A DNA stretch of 59,535 nt from Microvirga zambiensis WSM3693 (lineage in GTDB: Bacteria > Pseudomonadota > Alphaproteobacteria > Rhizobiales > Beijerinckiaceae): NCBI RefSeq assembly GCF_016735695.1, contig NZ_JAERQD010000041.1, positions 1 to 59,535 on the forward strand, read 5' to 3'. A program made the translations under genes and the position numbers. This document shows, one piece after another, positions 42,176-50,013 of the stretch. The notes beneath the pieces are model-generated. The model ran no database searches, had not been told where the DNA came from, and worked only from the letters and a program-made list of their open reading frames with translations. Every line of letters starts with the position of its first letter. The first letter of the stretch is position 1.

Positions 42176-42301
42176 GGGCGCATGGCCGCCCCTTGCCTTT
42201 TTCCCGAGATTGGCTGTTACTGCGTCACGGCGCGGCCGGAAAGGCCGCGGTTAAGTCAGGGCTCGGTGCAACGCCGCGGCCTAGAAAACAAGGGAACGAC
42301 A

Positions 42302-43147
42302 ATGAATTTCGTTAAGACCGTGGGCCTGGCCCTCCTCGGCTCGGCCCTCGCTATCGGCGGGGCAGCCGCCCAACAGAAGACGGTGAAGATCGCCACCGAG
42401 GGCGCCTATGCCCCGTGGAACTTCACTGGCGCGGGCGGCAAGCTCGAAGGCTTCGAAGTCGACCTCGCCAACGACCTGTGCAAGCGCATGAACGTGAAGT
42501 GCGAGATCGTCGCTCAGGACTGGGACGGCATCATCCCGGCGCTGCAGGCCAAGAAGTACGACGCCATCATGGCCGGCATGAGCATCACCGACGAGCGCAA
42601 GAAGACCATCGACTTCGCCGGTCCCTACGCCAACTCCCCGAACGGCTTCCTGGTGGCGAAGAGCTCGCCGCTCGCCAAGATGCCGGGCACGGGCCAGGCG
42701 TTCAGCCTCAGCACCCAGCAGGCTGCCGCCGAGAAGGCCATCGAGGCCTATAAGCCGCTCCTGAAGGGCAAGACGATCGGCGTCCAGGGTTCGACGATCC
42801 ATTCGAACTTCGCCGACAAGTACCTGAAGGGCACGGCCGAGATCCGCGAGTACAAGACCACGGAACAGCACGATCTCGATCTCGCCGCCGGCCGCATCGA
42901 CGCCGTACTCGCCGACTCGACGGCCATCATCGGCACCCTCGAGAAGCCCGAGTTCAAGGACTATGTCATGACCGGCCCGTCCATCACCGGCGGCCTCCTC
43001 GGTGCCGGCGTCGGCGTCGGCCTGCGCAAGGGCGAGGCGGAGCTCAAGAAGAGCTTCGAGGACGCGATCCAGGCGGCGGTCAAGGACGGCACCGTGAAGA
43101 AGCTGTCCGAGAAGTGGTTCAAGGTCGACATCACCCCGATTTCCTAA
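42302..43147 (+). CDS. ABC transporter substrate-binding protein, polar amino acid/opine type (paralogue 1)
   Basis: The 281-aa periplasmic protein has a signal peptide cleaved near AAAQ (residue 23-24). It shows the type II SBP pattern: VKIATEGAYAPWNF, GFEVDLANDLCKRM, AGMSITDERKKTIDF, IGVQGSTIHSNF and REYKTTEQHDLDLAAGRID. It is closest in style to histidine/arginine/octopine-binding proteins. A second gene at 43365 encodes a paralogue of identical length. A strong terminator follows at 43169, so each may be expressed separately. GGGAACG sits before the ATG. Confidence 0.94.
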   Translation: MNFVKTVGLALLGSALAIGGAAAQQKTVKIATEGAYAPWNFTGAGGKLEGFEVDLANDLCKRMNVKCEIVAQDWDGIIPALQAKKYDAIMAGMSITDERKKTIDFAGPYANSPNGFLVAKSSPLAKMPGTGQAFSLSTQQAAAEKAIEAYKPLLKGKTIGVQGSTIHSNFADKYLKGTAEIREYKTTEQHDLDLAAGRIDAVLADSTAIIGTLEKPEFKDYVMTGPSITGGLLGAGVGVGLRKGEAELKKSFEDAIQAAVKDGTVKKLSEKWFKVDITPIS

Positions 43148-43168
43148 GCGCGCATCGGGCGATTTACC

Positions 43169-43195
43169 AAGGCGCGGCCCCGGCCGCGCCTTTTT
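43169..43195 (+). terminator. Intrinsic terminator after SBP paralogue 1
   Basis: AAGGCGCGGCC (43169-43179) pairs with GGCCGCGCCTT (43181-43191) and is followed by a T-run. Most transcripts should end here, separating paralogue 1 from the rest of the transporter genes. Confidence 0.85.
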
Positions 43196-43364
43196 CGTAT
43201 AAAGCGCATTCATCTGCGACCGAAATTGCCACCTTGGCTGTTTTATTCAGCACGTTTAGGGCTTGCGCGGGCTAAGCTTTTGAATGTTAGCTTTCGTCCT
43301 CGGAAGGATGGGCGCAACCTCCTTCCGACAACAGGATCAGTCGAAGCTGACCAGAGGGATGACA

Positions 43365-44210
43365 ATGAAACTCTTTCAAGCTCTGGGTCTCGGCCTGCTG
43401 GCCGCCTCTTTCGCCATCGGTGGAGCGGCCGCGCAGGAAAAGACCGTCAAGATCGCTACGGAAGGCGCCTATGCCCCGTGGAACTTCACCGGTGCCGGCG
43501 GCAAGCTCGAGGGCTTCGAGATCGACCTCGCCAACGACCTCTGCGCCCGCATGAAGGTGAAGTGCGAGATCGTCGCCCAGGACTGGGACGGCATCATCCC
43601 GGCGCTGCAGGCCAAGAAGTACGACGCCATCATGGCCGGCATGAACATCACCGACAAGCGCCTGGAGGTGATCAACTTCTCCCAGGCCTATGCCGCGACC
43701 CCGCATGGTTGGGGCGTCCTGAAGGACTCTCCGCTCGCCAAACTGCCGGGAGCCGGCACGACCGTCAGCTTCGACAAGGATCCCGAAGGCGCGAAGAAGG
43801 CGATCGAGGCCTGGAAGCCGCTGCTCAAGGGCAAGACCGTCGGCGTACAGGGCTCGACCGTGAACTCGCAGTTCCTCGAGACCTACCTGAAGGACACGAT
43901 CCAGATCCGCGAGTACAAGACCACCGAGCAGCACGATCTTGACCTGACCGCCGGGCGCATCGACGCCATCTTCGCCGGCCACGGCGCCCTGAAGGCCACG
44001 CAGGAGAAGCCCGAGTTCAAGGACATGGTCATCGCGGGCACGGGCATGCGCGGCGGCATCCTGGGCCGCGGCGTCGCCGTGGGCATGCGCAAGGACGACG
44101 TGGATCTGAAGAAGTCCTTCGACACGGCAATCGAGGCCGCGATCAAGGACGGCACGATCAAGAAGCTGTCGGAGAAGTGGTTCAAGATCGACGCCACCCC
44201 GCAAGTCTGA
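43365..44210 (+). CDS. ABC transporter substrate-binding protein, polar amino acid/opine type (paralogue 2)
   Basis: The 281-aa protein is a tandem paralogue of the gene at 42302. It has a signal peptide ending GGAAAQ and the same TEGAYAPWNF, GFEIDLANDLCARM and REYKTTEQHDLDLTAGRID blocks. The middle differs strongly (about residues 88-125, for example LEVINFSQAYAATPHGWGV), the region likely to face ligand. I use the ATG at 43365 because AGAGGG sits six bases before it. The permease genes follow after a hairpin. Confidence 0.94.
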   Translation: MKLFQALGLGLLAASFAIGGAAAQEKTVKIATEGAYAPWNFTGAGGKLEGFEIDLANDLCARMKVKCEIVAQDWDGIIPALQAKKYDAIMAGMNITDKRLEVINFSQAYAATPHGWGVLKDSPLAKLPGAGTTVSFDKDPEGAKKAIEAWKPLLKGKTVGVQGSTVNSQFLETYLKDTIQIREYKTTEQHDLDLTAGRIDAIFAGHGALKATQEKPEFKDMVIAGTGMRGGILGRGVAVGMRKDDVDLKKSFDTAIEAAIKDGTIKKLSEKWFKIDATPQV

Positions 44211-44220
44211 CATGGAAGCA

Positions 44221-44253
44221 ATGTCCCGGACCCGCTAAATGGGTCCGGGACAT
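44221..44253 (+). promoter_or_regulatory. Perfect 13-bp hairpin between binding-protein and permease genes
   Basis: ATGTCCCGGACCC (44221-44233) pairs with GGGTCCGGGACAT (44241-44253) around GCTAAAT, with no T-run. In ABC operons such hairpins often stabilise the binding-protein message or reduce read-through. Confidence 0.7.
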
Positions 44254-44339
44254 GATCCGGCCGGACTGCCGGATGTGACGGTTGCTGTCTCACCCTCCGC
44301 CTTCCGGCGACGGGGAGACATATTCAGGAAAGTCGAAGC

Positions 44340-45062
44340 GTGCAGCAACTGAGCTATTTCGAGCTCATCGGGTTTGGCCCCAATGGATGGGGATGGGCTT
44401 TACTTACCGCGACGGGCATGACGATTGCCGTCGCCATCTGCGGCTTCCTCGCAGGCTCGGTCGTCGGGACATTCGTGGCCTGGGGCAAGATCGGCGGAAA
44501 TGTCGTCATCCGAAGCTTCGCCGACGGATACACCACCGTCCTGCGCGGCATCCCCGATCTTCTCGTGATCTATCTTTTCTATTTCGGCGGCAGCGCGGCG
44601 CTCGGCGCCATCGGCAGCCTGTTCGGAGCCCAGGGCTTCATCGGCGTGCCGGCCTTCGTCACCGGCGCGCTCGCCATCGGCATCGTCTCGGGCGCCTATC
44701 AGGCGGAGGTCTTTCGCGGCGCCTATCAGGTCGTGAGCCGCGGCGAGATCGAGGCGGCGCGCTCCGTCGGCATGCATCGCTGGCTCATGTTCCGCCGCAT
44801 CATCGCGCCGCAGGTTCTGCGCTACGCCATTCCCGGCCTCGGCAACACCTGGCAGCTGGTTCTGAAGGAATCGGCCCTGATCTCGGTGACGGGCCTCGTC
44901 GAATTGCTGCGCCAGTCGCATATCGCCGCCGGATCGACGCGCCGGCCGTTCGACTTCTACATCACGGCGGCGATCCTCTACCTGTTCATCACCTGGGTTT
45001 CTACATACCTGTTCCAGCGCGCGGAGACGCACTCGATGCGTGGCATGCGGAGGGCCTCCTGA
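44340..45062 (+). CDS. Amino acid ABC transporter permease (HisQ/OccQ type)
   Basis: The 240-aa membrane protein has about five helices and the EAA loop AARSVGMHRWLMFRRIIAPQ (about 141-160). It is of the polar amino acid (HisM/HisQ) type, with GWGWALLTATGMTIAVAICG at the N-terminus. The start is GTG; GAGACATATTCAGGAA lies upstream. Its stop overlaps the start of the second permease by one base (TGATG). It pairs with that gene to form the membrane channel. Confidence 0.94.
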   Translation: MQQLSYFELIGFGPNGWGWALLTATGMTIAVAICGFLAGSVVGTFVAWGKIGGNVVIRSFADGYTTVLRGIPDLLVIYLFYFGGSAALGAIGSLFGAQGFIGVPAFVTGALAIGIVSGAYQAEVFRGAYQVVSRGEIEAARSVGMHRWLMFRRIIAPQVLRYAIPGLGNTWQLVLKESALISVTGLVELLRQSHIAAGSTRRPFDFYITAAILYLFITWVSTYLFQRAETHSMRGMRRAS

Positions 45063-45787
45063 TGGATTTCGCCTTCATGCGCGACAGCTTCGTCACGCTG
45101 CTCGGCGGCGTGCCGCTGACGCTGAACCTCGCCTTCATGTCCGTCTCGCTCGGCGCAATCCTCGCCATGCTGCTGGCATTGATGCGGATGTCCGGCTTCA
45201 AGGTGCTCGACTGGCCGGCGCAAGCCTATGTGTTCGTCTTCCGCGGCACGCCGCTGCTGGTGCAGATCTTCCTGATCTATTACGGCCTCGGGCAGTTCCG
45301 CCCGACGCTGCAGGAATGGGGGCTGTGGACCTTCTTCCGCGAGCCATATTGGTGCGCGGTCCTCGCGCTCACCCTCAACACGGCCGCCTATGCCAGCGAG
45401 ATCATTCGCGGCGGCCTGCAATCTGTCCCTCACAACCAGGTCGAGGCGGCGCGGGCCTGCGGCATGTCGGGCTTCCTCCTCTTCCGCCGCATCGTGTTCC
45501 CGATCGCGGTCCGCCAGGCACTTCCGGCTTACGGTAGCGAGATCATCCTCATGGTGAAGGCAACCTCGCTCGCTTCGATCATCACCATGATGGAAGTGAC
45601 GGGACTTGCCGCGAAACTGATCTCGCAGAGCTTCCGCGCGGTCGAGGTCTTCGTCGTCGCCGGACTGATCTACCTGATCCTCAACTTCATCATCACCCGC
45701 ATCATCATGGCCATCGAATGGTGGCTCTCGCCTCACTTACGCCGCCCCCCGGCCATCGAGCCGCGTCTGGAGGCCGCCCATGTCTAA
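45062..45787 (+). CDS. Amino acid ABC transporter permease (HisM/OccM type)
   Basis: The 241-aa product is the second permease subunit. It shows GVPLTLNLAFMSVSLGAILA, FVFRGTPLLVQIFLIYYGLG, YASEIIRGGLQSVPHNQVEA (the EAA loop) and several helices. The start ATG overlaps the upstream stop. Although the frame is open far upstream, that portion lies over the first permease. It overlaps the ATPase gene by 8 bases. Confidence 0.94.
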   Translation: MDFAFMRDSFVTLLGGVPLTLNLAFMSVSLGAILAMLLALMRMSGFKVLDWPAQAYVFVFRGTPLLVQIFLIYYGLGQFRPTLQEWGLWTFFREPYWCAVLALTLNTAAYASEIIRGGLQSVPHNQVEAARACGMSGFLLFRRIVFPIAVRQALPAYGSEIILMVKATSLASIITMMEVTGLAAKLISQSFRAVEVFVVAGLIYLILNFIITRIIMAIEWWLSPHLRRPPAIEPRLEAAHV

Positions 45788-46589
45788 CGGAGTTGCTTCC
45801 TTGTCGACCCCACTCGCGTCCGCCGAGGCCGCTGCTGCCGTCTCTGTCGCCAATCTTCGCAAGAGCTTCGGAAACCTCGAGGTTCTCAAGGGCGTGTCGC
45901 TCAGTGCGAGGGAGGGCGACGTCATCTCGATTCTCGGCGCCTCCGGCTCCGGCAAGTCGACCATGCTCCGCTGCATCAACATGCTGGAAGTGCCGGATTC
46001 CGGCGAGATCCGCATCGGCGGCGAAACCATCGGGCTCAGGCAAAGCCGCAAGGGCATGATGCCGGCCGACCAGCGCCAGGTGGACCGCATCCGTTCCCGC
46101 GTCGCCATGGTGTTCCAGAGCTTCAACCTCTGGTCCCATTTGACGATCCTGGAGAACGTCATCGAGGCGCCCATCCATGTGCAGAAGCGCCCTCGGCACG
46201 AATGCATCGCCGAGGCCATGGAACTCCTGAACAAAGTCGGCATCGCCGACAAGCGCAATCAGTATCCCTCGCACCTCTCCGGCGGCCAGCAGCAGCGCGC
46301 CGCCATCGCACGCGCGCTCGCCATGCATCCCAAGGTGATGCTGTTCGACGAGCCGACCTCGGCGCTCGATCCCGAACTCGTCGGCGAAGTCTTGCGCGTC
46401 ATGCGTTCGCTCGCCGAGGAGGGCCGCACCATGCTGGTGGTGACGCACGAGATGGGCTTTGCCCGCGACGTGTCGAACCGGGTGGTGTTCCTGCACAAGG
46501 GCGTGGTGGAAGAGGAAGGCCCGCCGGCCGAGGTGTTCGGCGCTCCGAAATCCGAGCGCTTCAAACAGTTCATCTCGAGCCATCGCTGA
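45780..46589 (+). CDS. Amino acid ABC transporter ATP-binding protein (HisP type)
   Basis: The 269-aa ATPase energises the transporter. It shows Walker A GASGSGKST (53-61), the Q-loop VFQSFNLWSHLTILEN, signature LSGGQQQR, and Walker B VMLFDEPTSALDPE with the H-loop VVTHEM. It overlaps the second permease gene by 8 bases. A 14-bp terminator follows. There is no regulatory gene in the cluster. Confidence 0.96.
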   Translation: MSNGVASLSTPLASAEAAAAVSVANLRKSFGNLEVLKGVSLSAREGDVISILGASGSGKSTMLRCINMLEVPDSGEIRIGGETIGLRQSRKGMMPADQRQVDRIRSRVAMVFQSFNLWSHLTILENVIEAPIHVQKRPRHECIAEAMELLNKVGIADKRNQYPSHLSGGQQQRAAIARALAMHPKVMLFDEPTSALDPELVGEVLRVMRSLAEEGRTMLVVTHEMGFARDVSNRVVFLHKGVVEEEGPPAEVFGAPKSERFKQFISSHR

Positions 46590-46599
46590 GATGAAGCGA

Positions 46600-46636
46600 A
46601 AAGGGCGAAGCGGATGCCGCTTCGCCCTTTGTTTTT
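46600..46636 (+). terminator. Intrinsic terminator of the ABC transporter operon
   Basis: AAAGGGCGAAGCGG (46600-46613) pairs perfectly with CCGCTTCGCCCTTT (46617-46630) around ATG, followed by GTTTTT. Confidence 0.9.
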
Positions 46637-46666
46637 GGAGTTGAACTTGGGGGGAGATACCGCAGC

Positions 46667-47209
46667 ATGGCGAAGCTCGTATTCGCTCTGAACCAATCCC
46701 TGGACGGGTATGTCGACCACACGGAATTTGCGCCCGATCCCACGCTCTTTCGTCATTTCATCGACGACGTGCGCGGCCTGTCCGGCACCGTGTACGGTCG
46801 CCGCATGTACGAGGTGATGCGGTATTGGGACGAAGACCATTCCGAGTGGAACGAGGAGCGACGCGCCTATGCGGCGGCGTGGCGGAACCAGCCGAAATGG
46901 GTCGTGTCGCGCTCGCTGACCTCCGTCGGCCCGAACGCGACTCTCATCGCGGATGACATCGAGGCGGCGATACGCGGGCTGAAGACTCAGCTGGATGGGG
47001 TGATCGAAGTTTCCGGACCCGAGCTGGCGGGAAGTCTGACCGACCTCGGTCTCGTCGATGAATATCGACTGTATCTCCATCCCGTCGTGCTTGGTCGCGG
47101 CAAGCCGTTCTTCGCCGGTCCGCGGCCGCCGCTGCGCCTCGTGGCGAGCGATCGAATTGGCGGGGACGTGATTAGGCTAACGTACGCTCCCGCGGAGTCG
47201 CGTGACTAA
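46667..47209 (+). CDS. Dihydrofolate reductase family (RibD C-terminal-like) protein
   Basis: The 180-aa product has the RibD_C/DHFR-like fold. MAKLVFALNQSLDGYVDH is the usual N-terminus of this subgroup, GTVYGRRMYEVMRYWDEDH the middle, VIEVSGPELAGSLTDLGLVD the nucleotide-binding part and LYLHPVVLGRGKPFF the end. Members are NADPH-dependent reductases of unknown substrate, often induced or horizontally mobile. GGGGGAGA precedes the ATG. It is a single gene. Confidence 0.88.
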   Translation: MAKLVFALNQSLDGYVDHTEFAPDPTLFRHFIDDVRGLSGTVYGRRMYEVMRYWDEDHSEWNEERRAYAAAWRNQPKWVVSRSLTSVGPNATLIADDIEAAIRGLKTQLDGVIEVSGPELAGSLTDLGLVDEYRLYLHPVVLGRGKPFFAGPRPPLRLVASDRIGGDVIRLTYAPAESRD

Positions 47210-47293
47210 CCCGATGGACAGCAAGCTTGCTGCCAATGTCCTCGCCATGATCTAGCTCGCCTCAATGCGGTTGCGAGCTCGTGAATCCTCAAC

Positions 47294-47671
47294 TTAGCGC
47301 CGTTCGATCCGCCGAACCGGCGGGGAGCCCTGTGCCGGCGGGAAAGGTCCCGACGCGCGCGGGTCGATGACGGGCCCGCGCCAGTTATCGTCGCGACGCG
47401 TGTCGCCGAGCAACAGGCCGAGCAGAGCCGGAACGGCCAGGATCAGCAGCGAGACCAGGCCCCAGACGATCGCGATGGCACCGAGGCCGAGGCTGCGCAG
47501 CGTCATCAGCGCCCAGGACAACCACTCGACCGTCTCGGGATGTCCTGTGACGATGTCGGCATTGCGCGCCGCGACGCCGCCGAAGAAGTCGAGAAGCCCG
47601 TAGGCGCCCCAGGCGAACAGGGACCAGATCGCAACGGCGGTCCAGGCCAGGATCCACAAAAGCCGCTTCAT
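47294..47671 (-). CDS. Hypothetical membrane protein
   Basis: The 125-aa product has about two to three hydrophobic segments: near 4-28 (LLWILAWTAVAIWSLFAWGA) and 62-88 (LGAIAIVWGLVSLLILAVPA). A proline-rich polar tail ends in RRIERR. I do not recognise a named family. Its ATG follows directly on the stop of the DUF4112 gene (TGAATG), so the two are co-translated and probably act together at the membrane. Confidence 0.72.
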   Translation of the reverse strand: MKRLLWILAWTAVAIWSLFAWGAYGLLDFFGGVAARNADIVTGHPETVEWLSWALMTLRSLGLGAIAIVWGLVSLLILAVPALLGLLLGDTRRDDNWRGPVIDPRASGPFPPAQGSPPVRRIERR

Positions 47672-48109
47672 TCAGCGCTCTCCGACGCGGGTCGCCGTGC
47701 CGTCGATCTCACGCGGGCCATGCTTGGGAACGCCGAGATGCTCGTGGATGATGCGCAGGTTGCGCTGATTGGCCTTGAAGAAGACGTCGAACACGTCGCC
47801 CGCGAGCGGGATTGCGCCGATGGCGGTGTCGACGGCGACGTTGCCGATCATGCGCGCGATCTTCCAGCGCGGCAGGCCGAGCTGACGCGCCTCCCAGATG
47901 ATGTAGCTGGCAAGAGCCGCCGAGATCGCATCGCCCACGCCCGGGATGAGGCCGATCACCGCGTCGAAGCCGACGCGCCGGTTCAGGCCCGGAATCAGGA
48001 AGGCGTTGTCCATCAGCTTCGCCACGAGCGCGACGCGCGCAAGCGAGTCCGTACGCGTGGGGCCGGCAGTCTTGATCGCACCGAAAACAGCGCTACGCGC
48101 AGCGTTCAT
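47672..48109 (-). CDS. DUF4112 domain-containing protein
   Basis: The 145-aa product matches DUF4112. The family block is LMDNAFLIPGLNRRVGFDAV followed by IGLIPGVGDAISAALASYII, then AIGAIPLAGDVFDVFFKANQ and a short tail. The two GD-containing hydrophobic repeats (IPGVGD, IPLAGD) are typical. The function of DUF4112 is unknown; membrane association is likely. It is the first gene of a two-gene unit with the hypothetical membrane protein. Confidence 0.9.
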   Translation of the reverse strand: MNAARSAVFGAIKTAGPTRTDSLARVALVAKLMDNAFLIPGLNRRVGFDAVIGLIPGVGDAISAALASYIIWEARQLGLPRWKIARMIGNVAVDTAIGAIPLAGDVFDVFFKANQRNLRIIHEHLGVPKHGPREIDGTATRVGER

Positions 48110-48440
48110 TCCAGTCTCCAGTTGGCCGTCGAAGGGATCGGCACGAACGGCCCTGATGTGTGTATGAAAGCCGACATTCGCAAGAGTTCCGCTTTGTTAT
48201 TTTAGAACTCACCCCAAATTGCCGCCGCGCTGGAAACCTTGCAGGGCAAAGCTTTGCCGGCAGTCACCCATGCGCTCGCTTCATGAGGTGGCTTGCCGGA
48301 AGCAAAGCACACGTTAGGTACTCGTTCCCAACACGCCCACAAGCGTGACCGCCGGATCGCTCCGGCCAAGAAAAACGGCTGCCGCGAAAGCACAATATCG
48401 GCAGCGCTCTGCAACAGGGGCTCGAAACGGGGAGAACCCG
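48110..48440. other. Divergent intergenic region
   Basis: This 331-base gap lies between the divergent DUF4112 and M15-like genes and should contain two promoters. The only structured element I see is the 14-base palindrome GGCAAAGCTTTGCC (48245-48258), a possible operator. There is no convincing gene. Confidence 0.45.
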
Positions 48441-48980
48441 ATGAGCACCGAATGCCGCGTTCGTCCCGCGTCCCTTTCTGCCCTCGCGATTTGCGTCGCC
48501 CTGTTAGGAACGTCGGAGGCATTGCATGCGGAAGGCGGTGACGGGGGAATCATTCCGCCGGCGCAATATGCCAGCCTGCCTGCGGGCGACGAGATCGACG
48601 ATCCTGCCGTCACCGGAAGCCTGCCGGATGCTCTCCCTCTCCCCGGCTTCTCATCCCTCGTCTCGCAAGGCGCGATCACCCTGCGGGATAGCGCCCCGAC
48701 CGAGTGCATCCCGGACAATCTGCGCGAGGTCGTCGCCTCGGTGGCGGAGAAGTTCGGCCCGGTGAGCGTCGAATCCACCCATCGCAACCGGGGCCGCAAC
48801 TGGCGTGCCGGCGGCGCACGCCACTCGCTGCATCTTTCCTGCCGCGCCGTCGATTTCCGCGTCCGCGTTCGCGCGCGCGGCGTGATGGCCTATCTGCGCA
48901 GCCACCCGCAGGTGGGTGGTCTCAAGATCTATCGGAACGGCATCATCCATATCGACAATGGCGATCGCCGTTCCTGGTGA
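48441..48980 (+). CDS. Secreted M15-type (YcbK-like) peptidase family protein
   Basis: The 179-aa product has a signal peptide (PASLSALAICVALLGTSEAL, ending near residue 30) and a C-terminal M15-type domain. HSLHLSCRAVDFRVR and GIIHIDNGDRR provide the His/Asp/His zinc ligands expected of this peptidase fold. SVESTHRNRGRNWRAGGARH matches the YcbK-like (M15A) entry region. It probably acts on peptidoglycan, though substrate is unproven. I use the ATG at 48441, preceded by GGGGAGAACCCG. Confidence 0.83.
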   Translation: MSTECRVRPASLSALAICVALLGTSEALHAEGGDGGIIPPAQYASLPAGDEIDDPAVTGSLPDALPLPGFSSLVSQGAITLRDSAPTECIPDNLREVVASVAEKFGPVSVESTHRNRGRNWRAGGARHSLHLSCRAVDFRVRVRARGVMAYLRSHPQVGGLKIYRNGIIHIDNGDRRSW

Positions 48981-49011
48981 CGATCCCTATCATCGCCGGT
49001 ACAACATCAGC

Positions 49012-49884
49012 ATGTTCGAGAATTTCACCCATCGTCGGATCGAAACCTCCGGGGCCGTCATCAACCTGCGCCATGCGGGCAGCGGCCCGCCCGTGCTGCT
49101 GCTGCACGGGCATCCGCAGACCCATGTCATGTGGCACAAGGTGGCGCCCAAGCTCGCCGAGACCTACACCATCGTCTGCGCCGATCTGCGCGGCTACGGC
49201 GACAGTTCCAAGCCACCGACGACGGAGGACCATGCGCCCTATTCCAAGCGCGCGATGGCGCGTGACATGGTTGAGGTCATGCAGGCGCTCGGCTTCGAGC
49301 GTTTCGCGGTCGTCGGCCATGATCGCGGCGGACGCTGCGCCTATCGCATGGCCCTCGACCACCCCGAGCGGATCGTCTCGCTCTCAGTGCTCGACATCAT
49401 TCCCACGGCCGAACATTTCCAGCGCACGGACATGTCCTTCGCCATGGGCTACTGGCACTGGTTCTTCCTCGCTCAAGCCTATCCGATTCCCGAACGCCTG
49501 ATCGCATCGGACCCGGACGCGTTCTACCTGCGTCGCGGGCGCACGCTGTTCGACGAAAAGGCGCTCGCCGAATACCGCCGCTGCTACACCGATCCGGTCA
49601 CGATCCACGCCATGTGCGAGGATTACCGCGCCGGCGCTACCCTCGACATGCGGTTCGACGAGGATGATCAGAAGGCGGGACGGCGAATCGCCTGTCCCGT
49701 GCAGGCGCTGTGGGCGAGAAAGAACGGCCTCGATCGCTGGTACGACGTGCTCGCAGTCTGGCGGGACTGGGCCGACCGGGTCGAAGGCCACAGCATCGAT
49801 TGCGGACACTACCTCGCCGAGGAGGCACCGGAGGAAACGCTGGCGGCGTTGGAGAATTTTCTGGCGAAGGCGTTCAAAGGCTGA
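49012..49884 (+). CDS. Alpha/beta hydrolase, haloacetate dehalogenase-like
   Basis: The 290-aa hydrolase fits the fluoroacetate dehalogenase group. The nucleophile elbow is GHDRGGR (Asp104, with carboxylate-binding Arg105 and Arg108); the halide pocket His149-Trp150 lies in YWHWFF, with Tyr205 probably completing it. The catalytic His266 is in CGHYLAEE and an oxyanion HGHP occurs at 32-35. These residues match known haloacetate dehalogenases in order and spacing. It begins 31 bases after the M15-like gene. The physiological substrate is untested; some homologues hydrolyse epoxides instead. Confidence 0.88.
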   Translation: MFENFTHRRIETSGAVINLRHAGSGPPVLLLHGHPQTHVMWHKVAPKLAETYTIVCADLRGYGDSSKPPTTEDHAPYSKRAMARDMVEVMQALGFERFAVVGHDRGGRCAYRMALDHPERIVSLSVLDIIPTAEHFQRTDMSFAMGYWHWFFLAQAYPIPERLIASDPDAFYLRRGRTLFDEKALAEYRRCYTDPVTIHAMCEDYRAGATLDMRFDEDDQKAGRRIACPVQALWARKNGLDRWYDVLAVWRDWADRVEGHSIDCGHYLAEEAPEETLAALENFLAKAFKG

Positions 49885-49910
49885 GGCGCCCTTGAACTAA
49901 CCTTGGACGC

Positions 49911-49995
49911 ATGGCCGGGCTTGTCCCGGCCATCCCGATGCATCGAGGCTCGGCGCTTTTCTTAATCGAGATCACCGGCACAAGGCCGGTGATGA
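49911..49995. repeat. Dispersed repeat family B, copy 3 (inverted)
   Basis: Reverse complement of the element at 27853-27942 with only scattered changes. ATGGCCGGG/CCCGGCCAT is at the left, CGCTTTTCTTAATCG in the middle and ATCACCGGC/GCCGGTGAT at the right. It lies between the convergent dehalogenase-like gene and pxpA. Confidence 0.85.
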
Positions 49996-50013
49996 CAAGA
50001 TGAGGATTGCCTT

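Noticed and set aside
44282..45061. A 501-aa form of the second permease
   Set aside because: The extra part overlaps the first permease in another frame, and the ATG at 45062 overlaps its stop in the usual way.
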